From: Streptomyces sp. MBT53 | GTDB lineage: Bacteria; Actinomycetota; Actinomycetes; Streptomycetales; Streptomycetaceae | Reading direction: 5' to 3' | Assembly (NCBI RefSeq): GCF_016654115.1 | Contig: NZ_JAEQAZ010000072.1 | Coordinates: 1 to 38,845 of the forward strand | Length of the DNA stretch: 38,845 nt | Shown here: positions 20,601 through 26,936 of the stretch, one piece after another | Numbering within the stretch: position 1 is the stretch's first letter | Layout of the letters: each line of letters begins with the position of its first letter | Position numbers and translations under genes: made by a program | Notes under the pieces: generated by a model | What the model was told of the DNA's origin: nothing | The model's input: only the letters and a program-made list of their open reading frames with translations | Databases searched by the model: none

Positions 20601-22977
20601 GGTGGATCCGGCTCCGGCGTCCCCGGCCAGGCCCCCCGCCGCCGCGCCGTTCGCCGACCTCTCCGACGCGGAGGTCACGGAGCTGACCGGCCGCGTCTGG
20701 GGGGAGGGAACCGAGTTGACCGGCGGCGGCAGGAACTGGAGGGGCATCGGGCGGCCCGAGTTCGACCCCACCCAGTACCACGTCCGCCACGAGAGCGGGG
20801 AACGCGTTCGGCACGCCACGCCCTGGGCCCAGGGTGCCTACGTCGTCCTGGCCCGTGTCGGTCGCGACCACATCACCCTGGAGACCCCGCACGGGAACAT
20901 CCGGCTGAAGAACGTCGAGGACTTCGTCGCGCTGCTGGCGCACGACCCGAACCGGCCGCCGGACGCCGACATCGTGCTGGCCGTGCGCGGTCTTCCCCAG
21001 GACGCCTTCGGCCTGCCGGAAGCCGTGTTCGCCGCGACGGGGAATCGGGTCTGGTCGCCGTCCGGCGGGGAGCTCGAACTCGCGCGGGCGCGCGGGAAGG
21101 GGAAGCCTACGGTGGAGCGGATCGAGCTGTCCGGCCGCGACCCGCACTGGGCTCCGACCACCTCGGCGGCGGGCCCCGACCACTTCGCGCACCTGCGGGC
21201 GCAACGTCTGGCCACCGACGAGTACACGGTCCGGGCCGCCACCGAGGGATCCGTGCTCTTCCACCGGCTGCCCGCCACCCAGCTGACGGCCGACCCCGCC
21301 GGCTCCTCGGCCGCTCCCCTGTTCCTGCCCACTCAGGAACTCGACGTGGTGCCCATCGGGGAGTTCCCCGAGGTCCACGTGTCGCAGGACCGCACGCTGG
21401 CCATCGACGCCGGCGGACTCAGCCAGCACGCGTACGCCACCGAGCGGGCCGTCGACGAGGCCAATGCGAAGCTGGCCGCCGCCGGCAGCAAGGTGCGGTT
21501 GAACGCCGACCCGGAGATCTCCCTCACCTTCCCCCGGGGCGACACCCTGCCCACGCCGCCGTTGCTCCAGGTCACTCCGCGGTTCCTGACCCGCTCGGGC
21601 CGCTCCGAGGAGGAGACCTGCCGGGACTTCGCACAGATGGTGTCCGGCGAACTGAGGGCCTCTCACGCGGTGCTTCGGGTGCCGGGACAGGTCTCGACCG
21701 GCCGGATCAGTGCCCTGGACACGGCCGAGGTCACCGGCACGCACTACCTCGCCGAGTCCCTGGCCAAAGTCGCGGACGGGCAGATCGCCATGGCTCTCAC
21801 GAGCCCGTCCTGGGCGGCCGCGGAGATGGCCCAGGACAACCGGGGCGTCGGCGGTCAGGGCGGTGCGCCGATGCCCGGCCGGGAGTACGGCAGCGCGCTC
21901 AGCTACGAGCACGTGGACGACCCGCGCCGCGACGCCGTGGCGCGGGCGGCGCGGCGGATCGGGATCAACGAGGGAGCCTGGGCCGAGGTCGGCGAGGGCT
22001 ACCTGGTCCAGTCGATCAACGCGGAGGACGACAACGGAAAGCCGACCCTTGCGGTCAACTACGCCAAACCCACGGCGAGCAACGGATCACACTTCGGCTA
22101 CCACTTCGCGAGCGTCGTCCTGGCCAGCGAGGACGGCCAGTCCCAGCTCGCCCTGGAGAACCACGCCCGGGTCAGCAGGAACAACAGGGAGATGAGCGCC
22201 GCGGTCGAGGAGAACCTGCGCAGCTCCGCCGCCCGCCTGCGCGCGCTGGCCGCCCAACTGCACGAGCGCGTGCGCTTCGCCGAACGGGTAGGCGCTGACC
22301 CGGCGCGGCAGGAAGCCCTCAAGTCCAAGGCCCAGCTCGCCGACCTGCTGGTCACCGCGCGGGAGGCCCGCGACCGGGGTGCGTCCGTGGAGGAGCAGGA
22401 CCGCACGTTCCAGCGGGCCGCCAAGGCCATGCCGAAGGTCGCTTCAATGATCGACGGCAAGCACCAGTGGTACTTCCGCTCATACAGCAAGCGCCCCGGG
22501 GAGTCGATGCACGAGTCCCACGCGGAACTGCTGTCCGACGACCATGCCTCGGCCGAGGCGAACCCGCTCACTCTGGTCGTCCTCCACGGCCACGCCGTGT
22601 CGGCGCCCGAGTTCCGCTCCATCCCGTTCGACACGCCTGGCACCATGGCGGACAGTGCGGGCTCCAGGCTCGACTACCTGGCCGAGCACGTTGTCCGTAC
22701 CGGGCTCTGGAACCTGGCCCACGGCCTGCGGCTGCCGACCGTCCGGCTGGCCGGCCAGGGCGACGGCGGCCCGCCGGATCTCGAACGCGACCTCACCATG
22801 GCGGCCCGGATCCGCGACGAGCTGCGCACCCGGATCGCCGCCCTCCTCCACGAACGCGGCGCGACCACGACCGCCGACGCCTTCACGATCAACATCGCCT
22901 CCGGTCTCCGCCGTGACGACCGTCGAACCCATGGCCCCCGGGTCGGGTTCGAGGTGGATCACTGGCGCAACGTGTAG
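14323..22977 (+). CDS. Giant ESX polymorphic-toxin-like protein, 3' part ('lonely Cys' type)
   Basis: The frame is open from 14155, and residues before the GTG at 14323 read as good coding sequence (SLAGIRITDAPGPEDLREQV), so this continues the 8786 gene. From 14330 to about 18850 there are roughly five beta-rich repeats with patterns like 'TLGVSGNLR...G..LSYG'. A Ser/Pro/Ala linker follows (18850-19380), then an OmpA-like segment (19390-19740). Next is a second zincin with HELLHYSGLPDRY (cac at 20335) followed by GLMAD. From about 21360 to 22560 is a papain-like domain: Cys in EETCRDF (21619), His in SHFGYHF (22102), Asn in LENHAR (22159), then WYFRSYSKRPGESMHESH. A second OmpA-like copy ends the protein. 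The cysteine at 21619 is the only one I found in the whole reconstructed protein. NCBI calls similar Streptomyces giants 'lonely Cys domain-containing'. Targets are unknown. Confidence 0.85.
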   Translation: MQTLDAEFDPANFRTRHEEMVNGGWRFQLRVAGDVHDVVLTARPGSWRLRADQAPAEEKEGKSFDRSAEAKRAAEPKKTALTTSQAGLDLAPTVILPDGARGDRLGLITPSVKAGGSTHATDTSLNAGAETGTKTSLTGPTDTYVSRFRYESTVTGPDGRPLPRPAGAPLTADVTAEITRPDPAPADGRASDWNGWDSDRSDGAEGRPLDITGLATLHEDVFRHLPSEARPGGTAHNDILEFLSPKNVVDGFEHAAGWGLTSKRLDLSDGGHAWLRLTLEPGRSAREGTVADKDTVTSKETGEHATGRTDTSGWGLGLNGGGARRLWQSSRTKESSWLTVTGGYSYAYSQAHQEKGKQTFSLERSLEHKGTGDLVRTAVRFRLEVLRERLSPGTDGLHAVRAEPDAAPARDEENPSAPRSGTVIRVSHRPSAAADGSHTPAPAADSLRRPLIAARTAFVDVPGARQLERHITERLHELAPGTLPPPEGAAAGRVTPQAMENQRLLRERLSRSGLRADGGRLLDGTFRITLDTSHLPGLPGRTYEVVVRADIGAGHHDGAATGTAKDTVARAHATDKAVTRGGKHTLGVSGNLRRALNPPDTVRAFGNAGVDLSYGPSRQTVASGETQAKRTFQHKGPADAFSYPMTYRVLVAPHREGNPPGTLPAERPADGRGADTVREVVLGAEDRLRVEVRQAERSASAPRHLRPARLPQAHAVTRVTDEAAFQRQARDALEAAYRSREPDVEPPRVPELDEAVTALAGRAQLPGLVSASHAGWANTLDRHVDDGRAPDTVGLSVRTRLIDLHYAETLTGDSTLDLELKASGATTVADQTSTSVKGSLGPDFGLFPETATGALTTTFQVRGGGKGKAGGQWDAADTLKQQTATTRKAGHTGTWHVYRATAEVSVAGRLTEGSGASHVGRPIRHHHDFYVLLSDEDVTRLHAEALTDPAVLPPERRATLLDQGISGGALVEIPGTDPVLQEIDRQLRGPDAGIVPVAALPFADTYSPDTLAARYDELVGPGILDRHVEVTRAGHVVTEVLVRGIADGWRDDGSRSDRPLTRDVTVAHTVKGKAGAKGTLGAEGNLRASVRPPAVPHLNSVSITPAGGLEGGRGSSAESGVTTTVGHKTSGYGDTNARFTAGLSYEVTVTRRTETGRFVHLPEEPRTIGPYGTTAWVPESLTESATAAPHPQVPGDDALRPAPSAEHPFGIELDRLPGPGPAERTGWHDALREAHDLVGFDNTKSLHDTAVQVQATPRPWGDGLLGHMGSYYSWALSQGADLTRWAARSTLPTQLTGTVSRFLDTYTADPRLGHEHDLSKEQRLTLEEQFAIRQVFSGQSLPALFHQLDTPSGEYRVPGTSVALSMEAIGPPQEVGRRDAADDELSVAVKGESATAATNTYNWSLSPLDFAILTEDPVSSVPLSTARMTRDETFDSTRPVTRTPGTPSRPTPNAQPPHGIPATEPGKAKVTGAAALMRQPVRFTVRGHDDNGPYGTPRTVTGHIFHWTAPKGPAASSASGSAVAFVSGSTRRPVAASASGSGAPSPLGLSRRLTAPSSSATAHRSIASLPLDTPRREPAAAPLSHLSPPGSRPADTDSSDFAPRAPRAEVVGTVPEPVHTEPRAPGADAVATVPVSAHTAPRAEAMATAPEPVHTEPQAPAPASIPALTRGITFPAEDVTAPTPAETAHVDVFAAEVAQDAVRRADSGLGLPAVLVTGHGTASVSGLPHFGRAVQIGAERAEGVRALFARRLDAHLRDLGSPLTSDAFTITAESRGPELPHGTDLAQDTPEARRRAVITVTHPAGAGHGSPVAGEDSAHRATAPPVHAAQTLASAVPSAPPSDDRPPLRPEQWRARREQAAWAVLRTERYDPARDPLADRPGAGLLGGRDVVVRAAVARIQAEDGRWVRNLSLHLPVRFGDGFGPGELAAYRERLQSLLDTHVNDGRRLPGSGDQLHIDVDLEHRPDHPEAVEISRSDAPQRDWDQFTFPLGDDEGVRDDARALHELLHYSGLPDRYHDVTTLFRRLEEQSDRTGLMADIDTIDVPDTYLRTIAEVTESGPVLRDLPYVGEAGQPAVAPPGLTGAAARGILLAVDPAPASPARPPAAAPFADLSDAEVTELTGRVWGEGTELTGGGRNWRGIGRPEFDPTQYHVRHESGERVRHATPWAQGAYVVLARVGRDHITLETPHGNIRLKNVEDFVALLAHDPNRPPDADIVLAVRGLPQDAFGLPEAVFAATGNRVWSPSGGELELARARGKGKPTVERIELSGRDPHWAPTTSAAGPDHFAHLRAQRLATDEYTVRAATEGSVLFHRLPATQLTADPAGSSAAPLFLPTQELDVVPIGEFPEVHVSQDRTLAIDAGGLSQHAYATERAVDEANAKLAAAGSKVRLNADPEISLTFPRGDTLPTPPLLQVTPRFLTRSGRSEEETCRDFAQMVSGELRASHAVLRVPGQVSTGRISALDTAEVTGTHYLAESLAKVADGQIAMALTSPSWAAAEMAQDNRGVGGQGGAPMPGREYGSALSYEHVDDPRRDAVARAARRIGINEGAWAEVGEGYLVQSINAEDDNGKPTLAVNYAKPTASNGSHFGYHFASVVLASEDGQSQLALENHARVSRNNREMSAAVEENLRSSAARLRALAAQLHERVRFAERVGADPARQEALKSKAQLADLLVTAREARDRGASVEEQDRTFQRAAKAMPKVASMIDGKHQWYFRSYSKRPGESMHESHAELLSDDHASAEANPLTLVVLHGHAVSAPEFRSIPFDTPGTMADSAGSRLDYLAEHVVRTGLWNLAHGLRLPTVRLAGQGDGGPPDLERDLTMAARIRDELRTRIAALLHERGATTTADAFTINIASGLRRDDRRTHGPRVGFEVDHWRNV

Positions 22978-23119
22978 GACGACGGCCCCGCCCCTGAGGA
23001 TCAGTGACGCGACACTTGCCAACCTCCTGAGCCAGGTGCGCGCGGGGCGGCGACGGGCGGCGATGTCCCGAGGCCGCGAACCCAGCCGGACGCTGTCGGC
23101 CATGCGGTCACCCGCCCGC

Positions 23120-23165
23120 GAAGCCGGAGTCCTGCTGTACGGCCGTACAGCAGGACTCCGGCTTC
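23120..23165. terminator. Perfect 46-bp palindrome, likely bidirectional terminator
   Basis: Two 23-base arms (GAAGCCGGAGTCCTGCTGTA... and its exact complement) meet with no spacer. It lies between the convergent giant gene and the permease gene, 5 bases beyond the permease stop and 142 beyond the giant gene stop. There is no T-tract, which is common for actinobacterial terminators. Confidence 0.75.
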
Positions 23166-23170
23166 CGCCC

Positions 23171-24391
23171 TCAGACCGCCGCCAGTGCTTCGGTCGGGGG
23201 TAGCCGGGAGGCGCGTACGGCGGGGTACAGGCCCGCTGCTGCGCCGACGGCGACCGCGCCGAGGACACCATCCGCCACCGCGAGCGGCGGGAACACGGCG
23301 GGCCAGGACTGCCACAGTGCGTAGCCCGCCGTCACGGCCGCGCCCAGGACGGTGCCGGCGCAGCCGCCGAGCGCGGACAGGGCCACCGACTCGGCCAGGA
23401 ACTGCCCCCTGATCTGTCTTCGGCCCGCCCCCAGCGCCCGCCGCAGCCCGATCTCGCGGCGCCGTTCCAGCACCGAGACGACCATCGTGTTGGCCACGCC
23501 GACGCCGCCGACGAGCAGGGCGACGCCCGCGAGCCCGAGCAGCAGGACCGAGAACGTCCGCTGGGTGGCGCGTTTGGCGGCCAGGGCGTCCGAGGGACGG
23601 CTGACCTGGACCAGTCCCGGCAGTTCCGGATACACCGTGGCGGGCAGCACGTCGCGCACCGCCTCGATCCGGGACTCGGCGGCCGTGACGTAGACGACGG
23701 TGGGGTGACCGTCGAAGCCGAGCAGCTCGCGGGCCGCGTCCCAGCCGACCAGGACGGACACGTCGAGGTCGGGAGCGAGCGGCAGCGGGTCCAGGACGCC
23801 GATGACGGTGAACCAGTGGCCGTCGACGTAGACCTGTCCCGCGTCCCCGCCTGGGCGTACCCGGTCGATGCCGAGCCGGGAAGCGGCGCGGAACCCGAGC
23901 ACGGCGGTGGGGTAGCGCTCTGTGGTAGGCGACAGGAATGTCCCCGAGAGGACCGTCCCGTGGACCGCCGCGAGCAGGTCGGTGCGCGCCGCCAGCACGC
24001 TGAGCCCGGACCCGTCGGCCGGGTCGGCGCGGTCGGAACGCAGCACGCTGTGATGGGTGTTGGCCACCGCGCTCGACTCGGTCACCGGGCCGATCCGGGC
24101 GGCCATGGCATCCGCGGCCGTCGGCAGGACCACCGGTGGGTCGCTGTCCGCCTGCGGCGCGACGCGCAGCATGTTGGTGCCCAGCGCGGACAGTTCGGTC
24201 ATCAGTGCGCGCTGCCCGGAGGCGGGCACGGCGCTCACCACGACGAGCGTGGCGACGCCGAGCGCGATTCCGAGCGCCGACAGCGCGGCCCGCGGTCCAC
24301 GGGCACGGATGCCGAGCAGCCCGAGCCGGAGGACATCGGTGAAAGCGAGCCGGACGGGACGGGGTCCGGCAGGGTGACTCCCGCTGCTCAT
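23171..24391 (-). CDS. ABC transporter permease, MacB/FtsX type
   Basis: This 406-residue protein has one N-terminal membrane helix (about 37-57), an extracytoplasmic MacB-type periplasmic core domain of about 210 residues, and three C-terminal membrane helices. Between the second and third helices lies the cytoplasmic coupling segment VVSVLERRREIGLRRALGAG, typical of FtsX-like permeases that use ATP hydrolysis for mechanical work rather than as a channel. The ATG overlaps the stop of the ATPase gene by 4 bp (ATGA). It is the last gene of the cassette, followed directly by the palindromic terminator. Likely substrates are envelope-active peptides or lipids (inference from the family). Confidence 0.93.
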   Translation of the reverse strand: MSSGSHPAGPRPVRLAFTDVLRLGLLGIRARGPRAALSALGIALGVATLVVVSAVPASGQRALMTELSALGTNMLRVAPQADSDPPVVLPTAADAMAARIGPVTESSAVANTHHSVLRSDRADPADGSGLSVLAARTDLLAAVHGTVLSGTFLSPTTERYPTAVLGFRAASRLGIDRVRPGGDAGQVYVDGHWFTVIGVLDPLPLAPDLDVSVLVGWDAARELLGFDGHPTVVYVTAAESRIEAVRDVLPATVYPELPGLVQVSRPSDALAAKRATQRTFSVLLLGLAGVALLVGGVGVANTMVVSVLERRREIGLRRALGAGRRQIRGQFLAESVALSALGGCAGTVLGAAVTAGYALWQSWPAVFPPLAVADGVLGAVAVGAAAGLYPAVRASRLPPTEALAAV

Positions 24392-25086
24392 GCGGCACTT
24401 CCCGCTCGTTCGTCGGCCGCTATCCGGCCGTCGCGCAGTTCGACCCGGCGGGGCATCCGGGCCGCGATGTCACGGTCATGGGTGATGACGACCAGGGTCG
24501 TGCCCTGTGCGTTCAGCTCGGTGAGCAGGTCCAGGACGGCCGTCCCATTGGCCGCGTCCAGCGCGCCCGTCGGCTCGTCGGCCAGCACCAGGGCGGGGCG
24601 GTTGACCACCGCACGGGCTATGGCCACGCGTTGGCGCTCGCCGCCGGACAGCTGCTGCGGGAAATGGGCGTGGCGGTGGCCCAGGCCCACCCGCTCCAGC
24701 GTCTCGCGGGCGATCTGTCGCCGTCTGCCGCGCGGGACGCCCGCGTACAGGAGGCCGGTGGCGACGTTCTCGGTGGCGTCGAGTCCGTCGACGAGATGGA
24801 AGTGCTGGAACACGAATCCCAGCTGATGCGCGCGCAGCGCGGAGAGACGGCGGTCGCCCAGCGTGTCGACGTCGTGTCCTCCGATGCGGACCGTGCCCGT
24901 GGTCGGCCGGTCGAGGGTGCCCATGATGTGCAGCAGGGTCGACTTGCCGGACCCGGACGGGCCCACGACGGCGAGCAGTTCGCCGGCATCGACCTGGAGC
25001 GACACCCGGTCCAGCGCGGTGACGCCACCGGGGTGACATCTGGTCACGGAGTCGACGAGGAGGACGGGGCCGGCGTGGTCGTTCAC
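24388..25086 (-). CDS. ABC transporter ATP-binding protein, MacB/LolD type
   Basis: At 232 residues it is the usual length. It has Walker A GPSGSGKST, Q-loop FVFQHFHLV, signature LSGGERQRVAIARA, Walker B LVLADEPTGALD and H-loop VVITHDRD. The H-loop and the EPTGALD form are typical of the MacB/LolD/FtsE group. The GTG start overlaps the adaptor stop by 4 bp (GTGA). It works in the cytoplasm with the neighbouring permease. Confidence 0.95.
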   Translation of the reverse strand: MNDHAGPVLLVDSVTRCHPGGVTALDRVSLQVDAGELLAVVGPSGSGKSTLLHIMGTLDRPTTGTVRIGGHDVDTLGDRRLSALRAHQLGFVFQHFHLVDGLDATENVATGLLYAGVPRGRRRQIARETLERVGLGHRHAHFPQQLSGGERQRVAIARAVVNRPALVLADEPTGALDAANGTAVLDLLTELNAQGTTLVVITHDRDIAARMPRRVELRDGRIAADERAGSAA

Positions 25087-26164
25087 GATGCCGTCACCAC
25101 CTTGGTGCCGGCGGTCAGTCCCGTGCCGCTGACCTCGACCAGGCCGCCCGCGAACATGCCCGTGGCCACCGCGATCAGGGTGCCGTCCGGACGCTGCACG
25201 GCATAACCGCCCTCCCGCAGCGCGACCAGCGCGCTCACCGGGACCGCGAGCACACCCTTGCGCGTGGCCGTGTCGAACCGGACCTGCACCGCCGCCGCGT
25301 CCAGTGCCTGGAAGTCCGCCGCCCTGTGGGGACCACGGTCACGTCGATCGTGGCGGGGCCCGTCGGCGTCACTGCGTCATCGGCGGATCCGCCCTGGACG
25401 GTGCGGCCGAGCGCGGTGACCCGGCCCCCGACCGTCCTGCCGTCGGGCAGGGTGATGGCCGCCTTGTCGCCGGCCTTGACGGTGCCCATGGCGGTGGCGT
25501 CCACCGGTACGGTGACGGATTTGGTGGTGGCGGTGTAGGCGAGGAGGTCACTGTCCGCAGGGTCACCGAGATGCGCCGTGATCGTGTCCACGCGCACCGG
25601 ACCGGGCAGAACGACGGCGCGCCCCGGCACCAGCGTGCCGGTGGGCTGCTGCCCGGTGTCGGACTGCCACTGCTTCAGCGCCGCGGCGAGTCCGGGAGTG
25701 AACTCCTCGCCTTCGCCGGTCGGACCTCTGGAGCCGACGGTGGGACCGGTGTCGTAGCCGAGCGCGTGGAGGTTGTCCGCGAGCACGTTCACGTCGTGGC
25801 CGCGTACCCCCGGCTTGGACAGGGTGCGGAACAACGGGGTGTCCCCGAAGAGTACCGGGACGGGCCGGTCGTCCACCCGGTAGAGGGCCTTCCCCCGGAC
25901 CGCCCGCGTGCCTGGAGCGGGCAGCCGGGTCACGATGCCCTCGCCCGTTCCCTTGAGCGTGTGCGGACGGCCGAAGCCGAGAGTGCCCGGCAGGGTACGG
26001 CTGTCGGACAGGTCGGTGCGGGTGACCGTCGCCGTCCGTACTCGGACCGGGCCCGTGGCCTCGGCGTTCCGCTGTGGGTGTGTGCCGGTCCACACGACGG
26101 CTCCGGCGGTGCAGGCCGCCACCAGGACGCCCAGCGCCGCGACGGTCTTACCGCTGCTTCCCAC
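25083..26164 (-). CDS. Periplasmic adaptor (HlyD-like with peptidoglycan-binding domain), frameshifted
   Basis: Two frames together make one protein of about 360 residues. The N-terminus has a single membrane anchor (VAALGVLVAACTAGAVVW). A beta-barrel/lipoyl-like segment follows (GIVTRLPAPGTRAVRGKALY), then a PG_binding_1 helix bundle (VLADNLHALGYD, FTPGLAAALKQWQ) and a barrel domain. The first frame loses sense at about 25320 (tail RRTSRHWTRR...), and the second resumes with ADFQALDAAAVQVRF and runs to the stop at 25083. Restoring one missing base in the G/C run near 25316-25330 joins them. The GTG start overlaps the lipoprotein by 17 bp. Adaptors of this type sit with MacB-like transporters in actinobacteria and may link them to the cell wall. 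Confidence 0.85.
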
Positions 26165-26738
26165 TGAACGCCTCCGTGGTGCAGTTCTTGTCGATCTCGG
26201 CCTGGTGGGCCGCGCTCATGGACGTGTTGCCGTCGTACGTCCACCCGGAGTTGTCCGGGAGGGCGGTGACGTGGAGCCCCTCCTTGTTCAGGCACTTCAC
26301 GTAAGCCCGGAAGTCGTCGTCGTAGTGTGGGTTCTTCGTCCGGTCCAGCTCCGGGGGCTGGAGGGGGAGCCGGTTCGCGCAGGCCTTCACGGCCGCCTTG
26401 GCGGTGGGGCTCTGGTCGGTGTCGTCGATGGAGTCGGGGCCGCGCTGCGTGAGCATCTTGTGCCCGTGGTCCTTCAGACAGCTGGCGTAGATGTGCCAAT
26501 AGCGGTCGCGTTCCGCGTCCGAGCTGTCGAGCCGGAGCTGGGGGCGGCCGTCGTCCGCTGAGGGGGCGGCGGAGGCGGCTGTCTTCTCTTCCGGGGAACC
26601 GCTGTTCACGGAAGCCACGTCCGGCCGGCGTGCCGCGCCGTCGCCGGAACCGCCGCATCCCGTCAGAAGGCCGGCGCACACGAGCAGGGCGGCCGCGCCG
26701 AGAAACCGGCTGCGGCCGGGAGTGTCCTGGTGGGTCAT
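26148..26738 (-). CDS. Lipoprotein with tandem Cys-pair modules
   Basis: This 196-residue protein has a signal peptide ending in the lipobox LTGC (C28). The mature protein has a disordered Ser/Ala linker and two modules of the form C-L-x3-G ... C. The first runs from C87 (CLKDHG) to C120, the second from C149 (CLNKEG) to C186; each pair probably forms a disulfide. The same module occurs twice in the sensor domain of the upstream kinase. This suggests that the lipoprotein shares its ligand or binds the kinase (inference). Two TGTCGGGA repeats lie 24-42 bases upstream of the ATG, so it likely starts its own transcript with the transporter genes. Confidence 0.85.
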   Translation of the reverse strand: MTHQDTPGRSRFLGAAALLVCAGLLTGCGGSGDGAARRPDVASVNSGSPEEKTAASAAPSADDGRPQLRLDSSDAERDRYWHIYASCLKDHGHKMLTQRGPDSIDDTDQSPTAKAAVKACANRLPLQPPELDRTKNPHYDDDFRAYVKCLNKEGLHVTALPDNSGWTYDGNTSMSAAHQAEIDKNCTTEAFSGKQR

Positions 26739-26761
26739 AGCGCCTCATGGTCGGCGTCCGT

Positions 26762-26780
26762 TGTCGGGAACCTGTCGGGA
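26762..26780 (+). promoter_or_regulatory. Operator A: two TGTCGGGA direct repeats, 11-bp period
   Basis: TGTCGGGA occurs exactly at 26762-26769 and 26773-26780, each followed by ACC. It lies just upstream of the lipoprotein gene, on the strand opposite to transcription. OmpR-type regulators bind such 11-bp direct repeats (the PHO box is an example). Confidence 0.65.
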
Positions 26781-26936
26781 ACCTTTGCCGGTTGTTCAGA
26801 ATTTCCGTGCCCGGCCCGTCCCGGCGTACCCACAGGACGCCCGTAACTCGCCGACAGAGGCCGGACCCGGCGATCGTCGGCCGGGTCCGCCCGGACCGAT
26901 TCCGCAGCCGCTCGGCCCGGCCCGCCGGCGGTGCGC

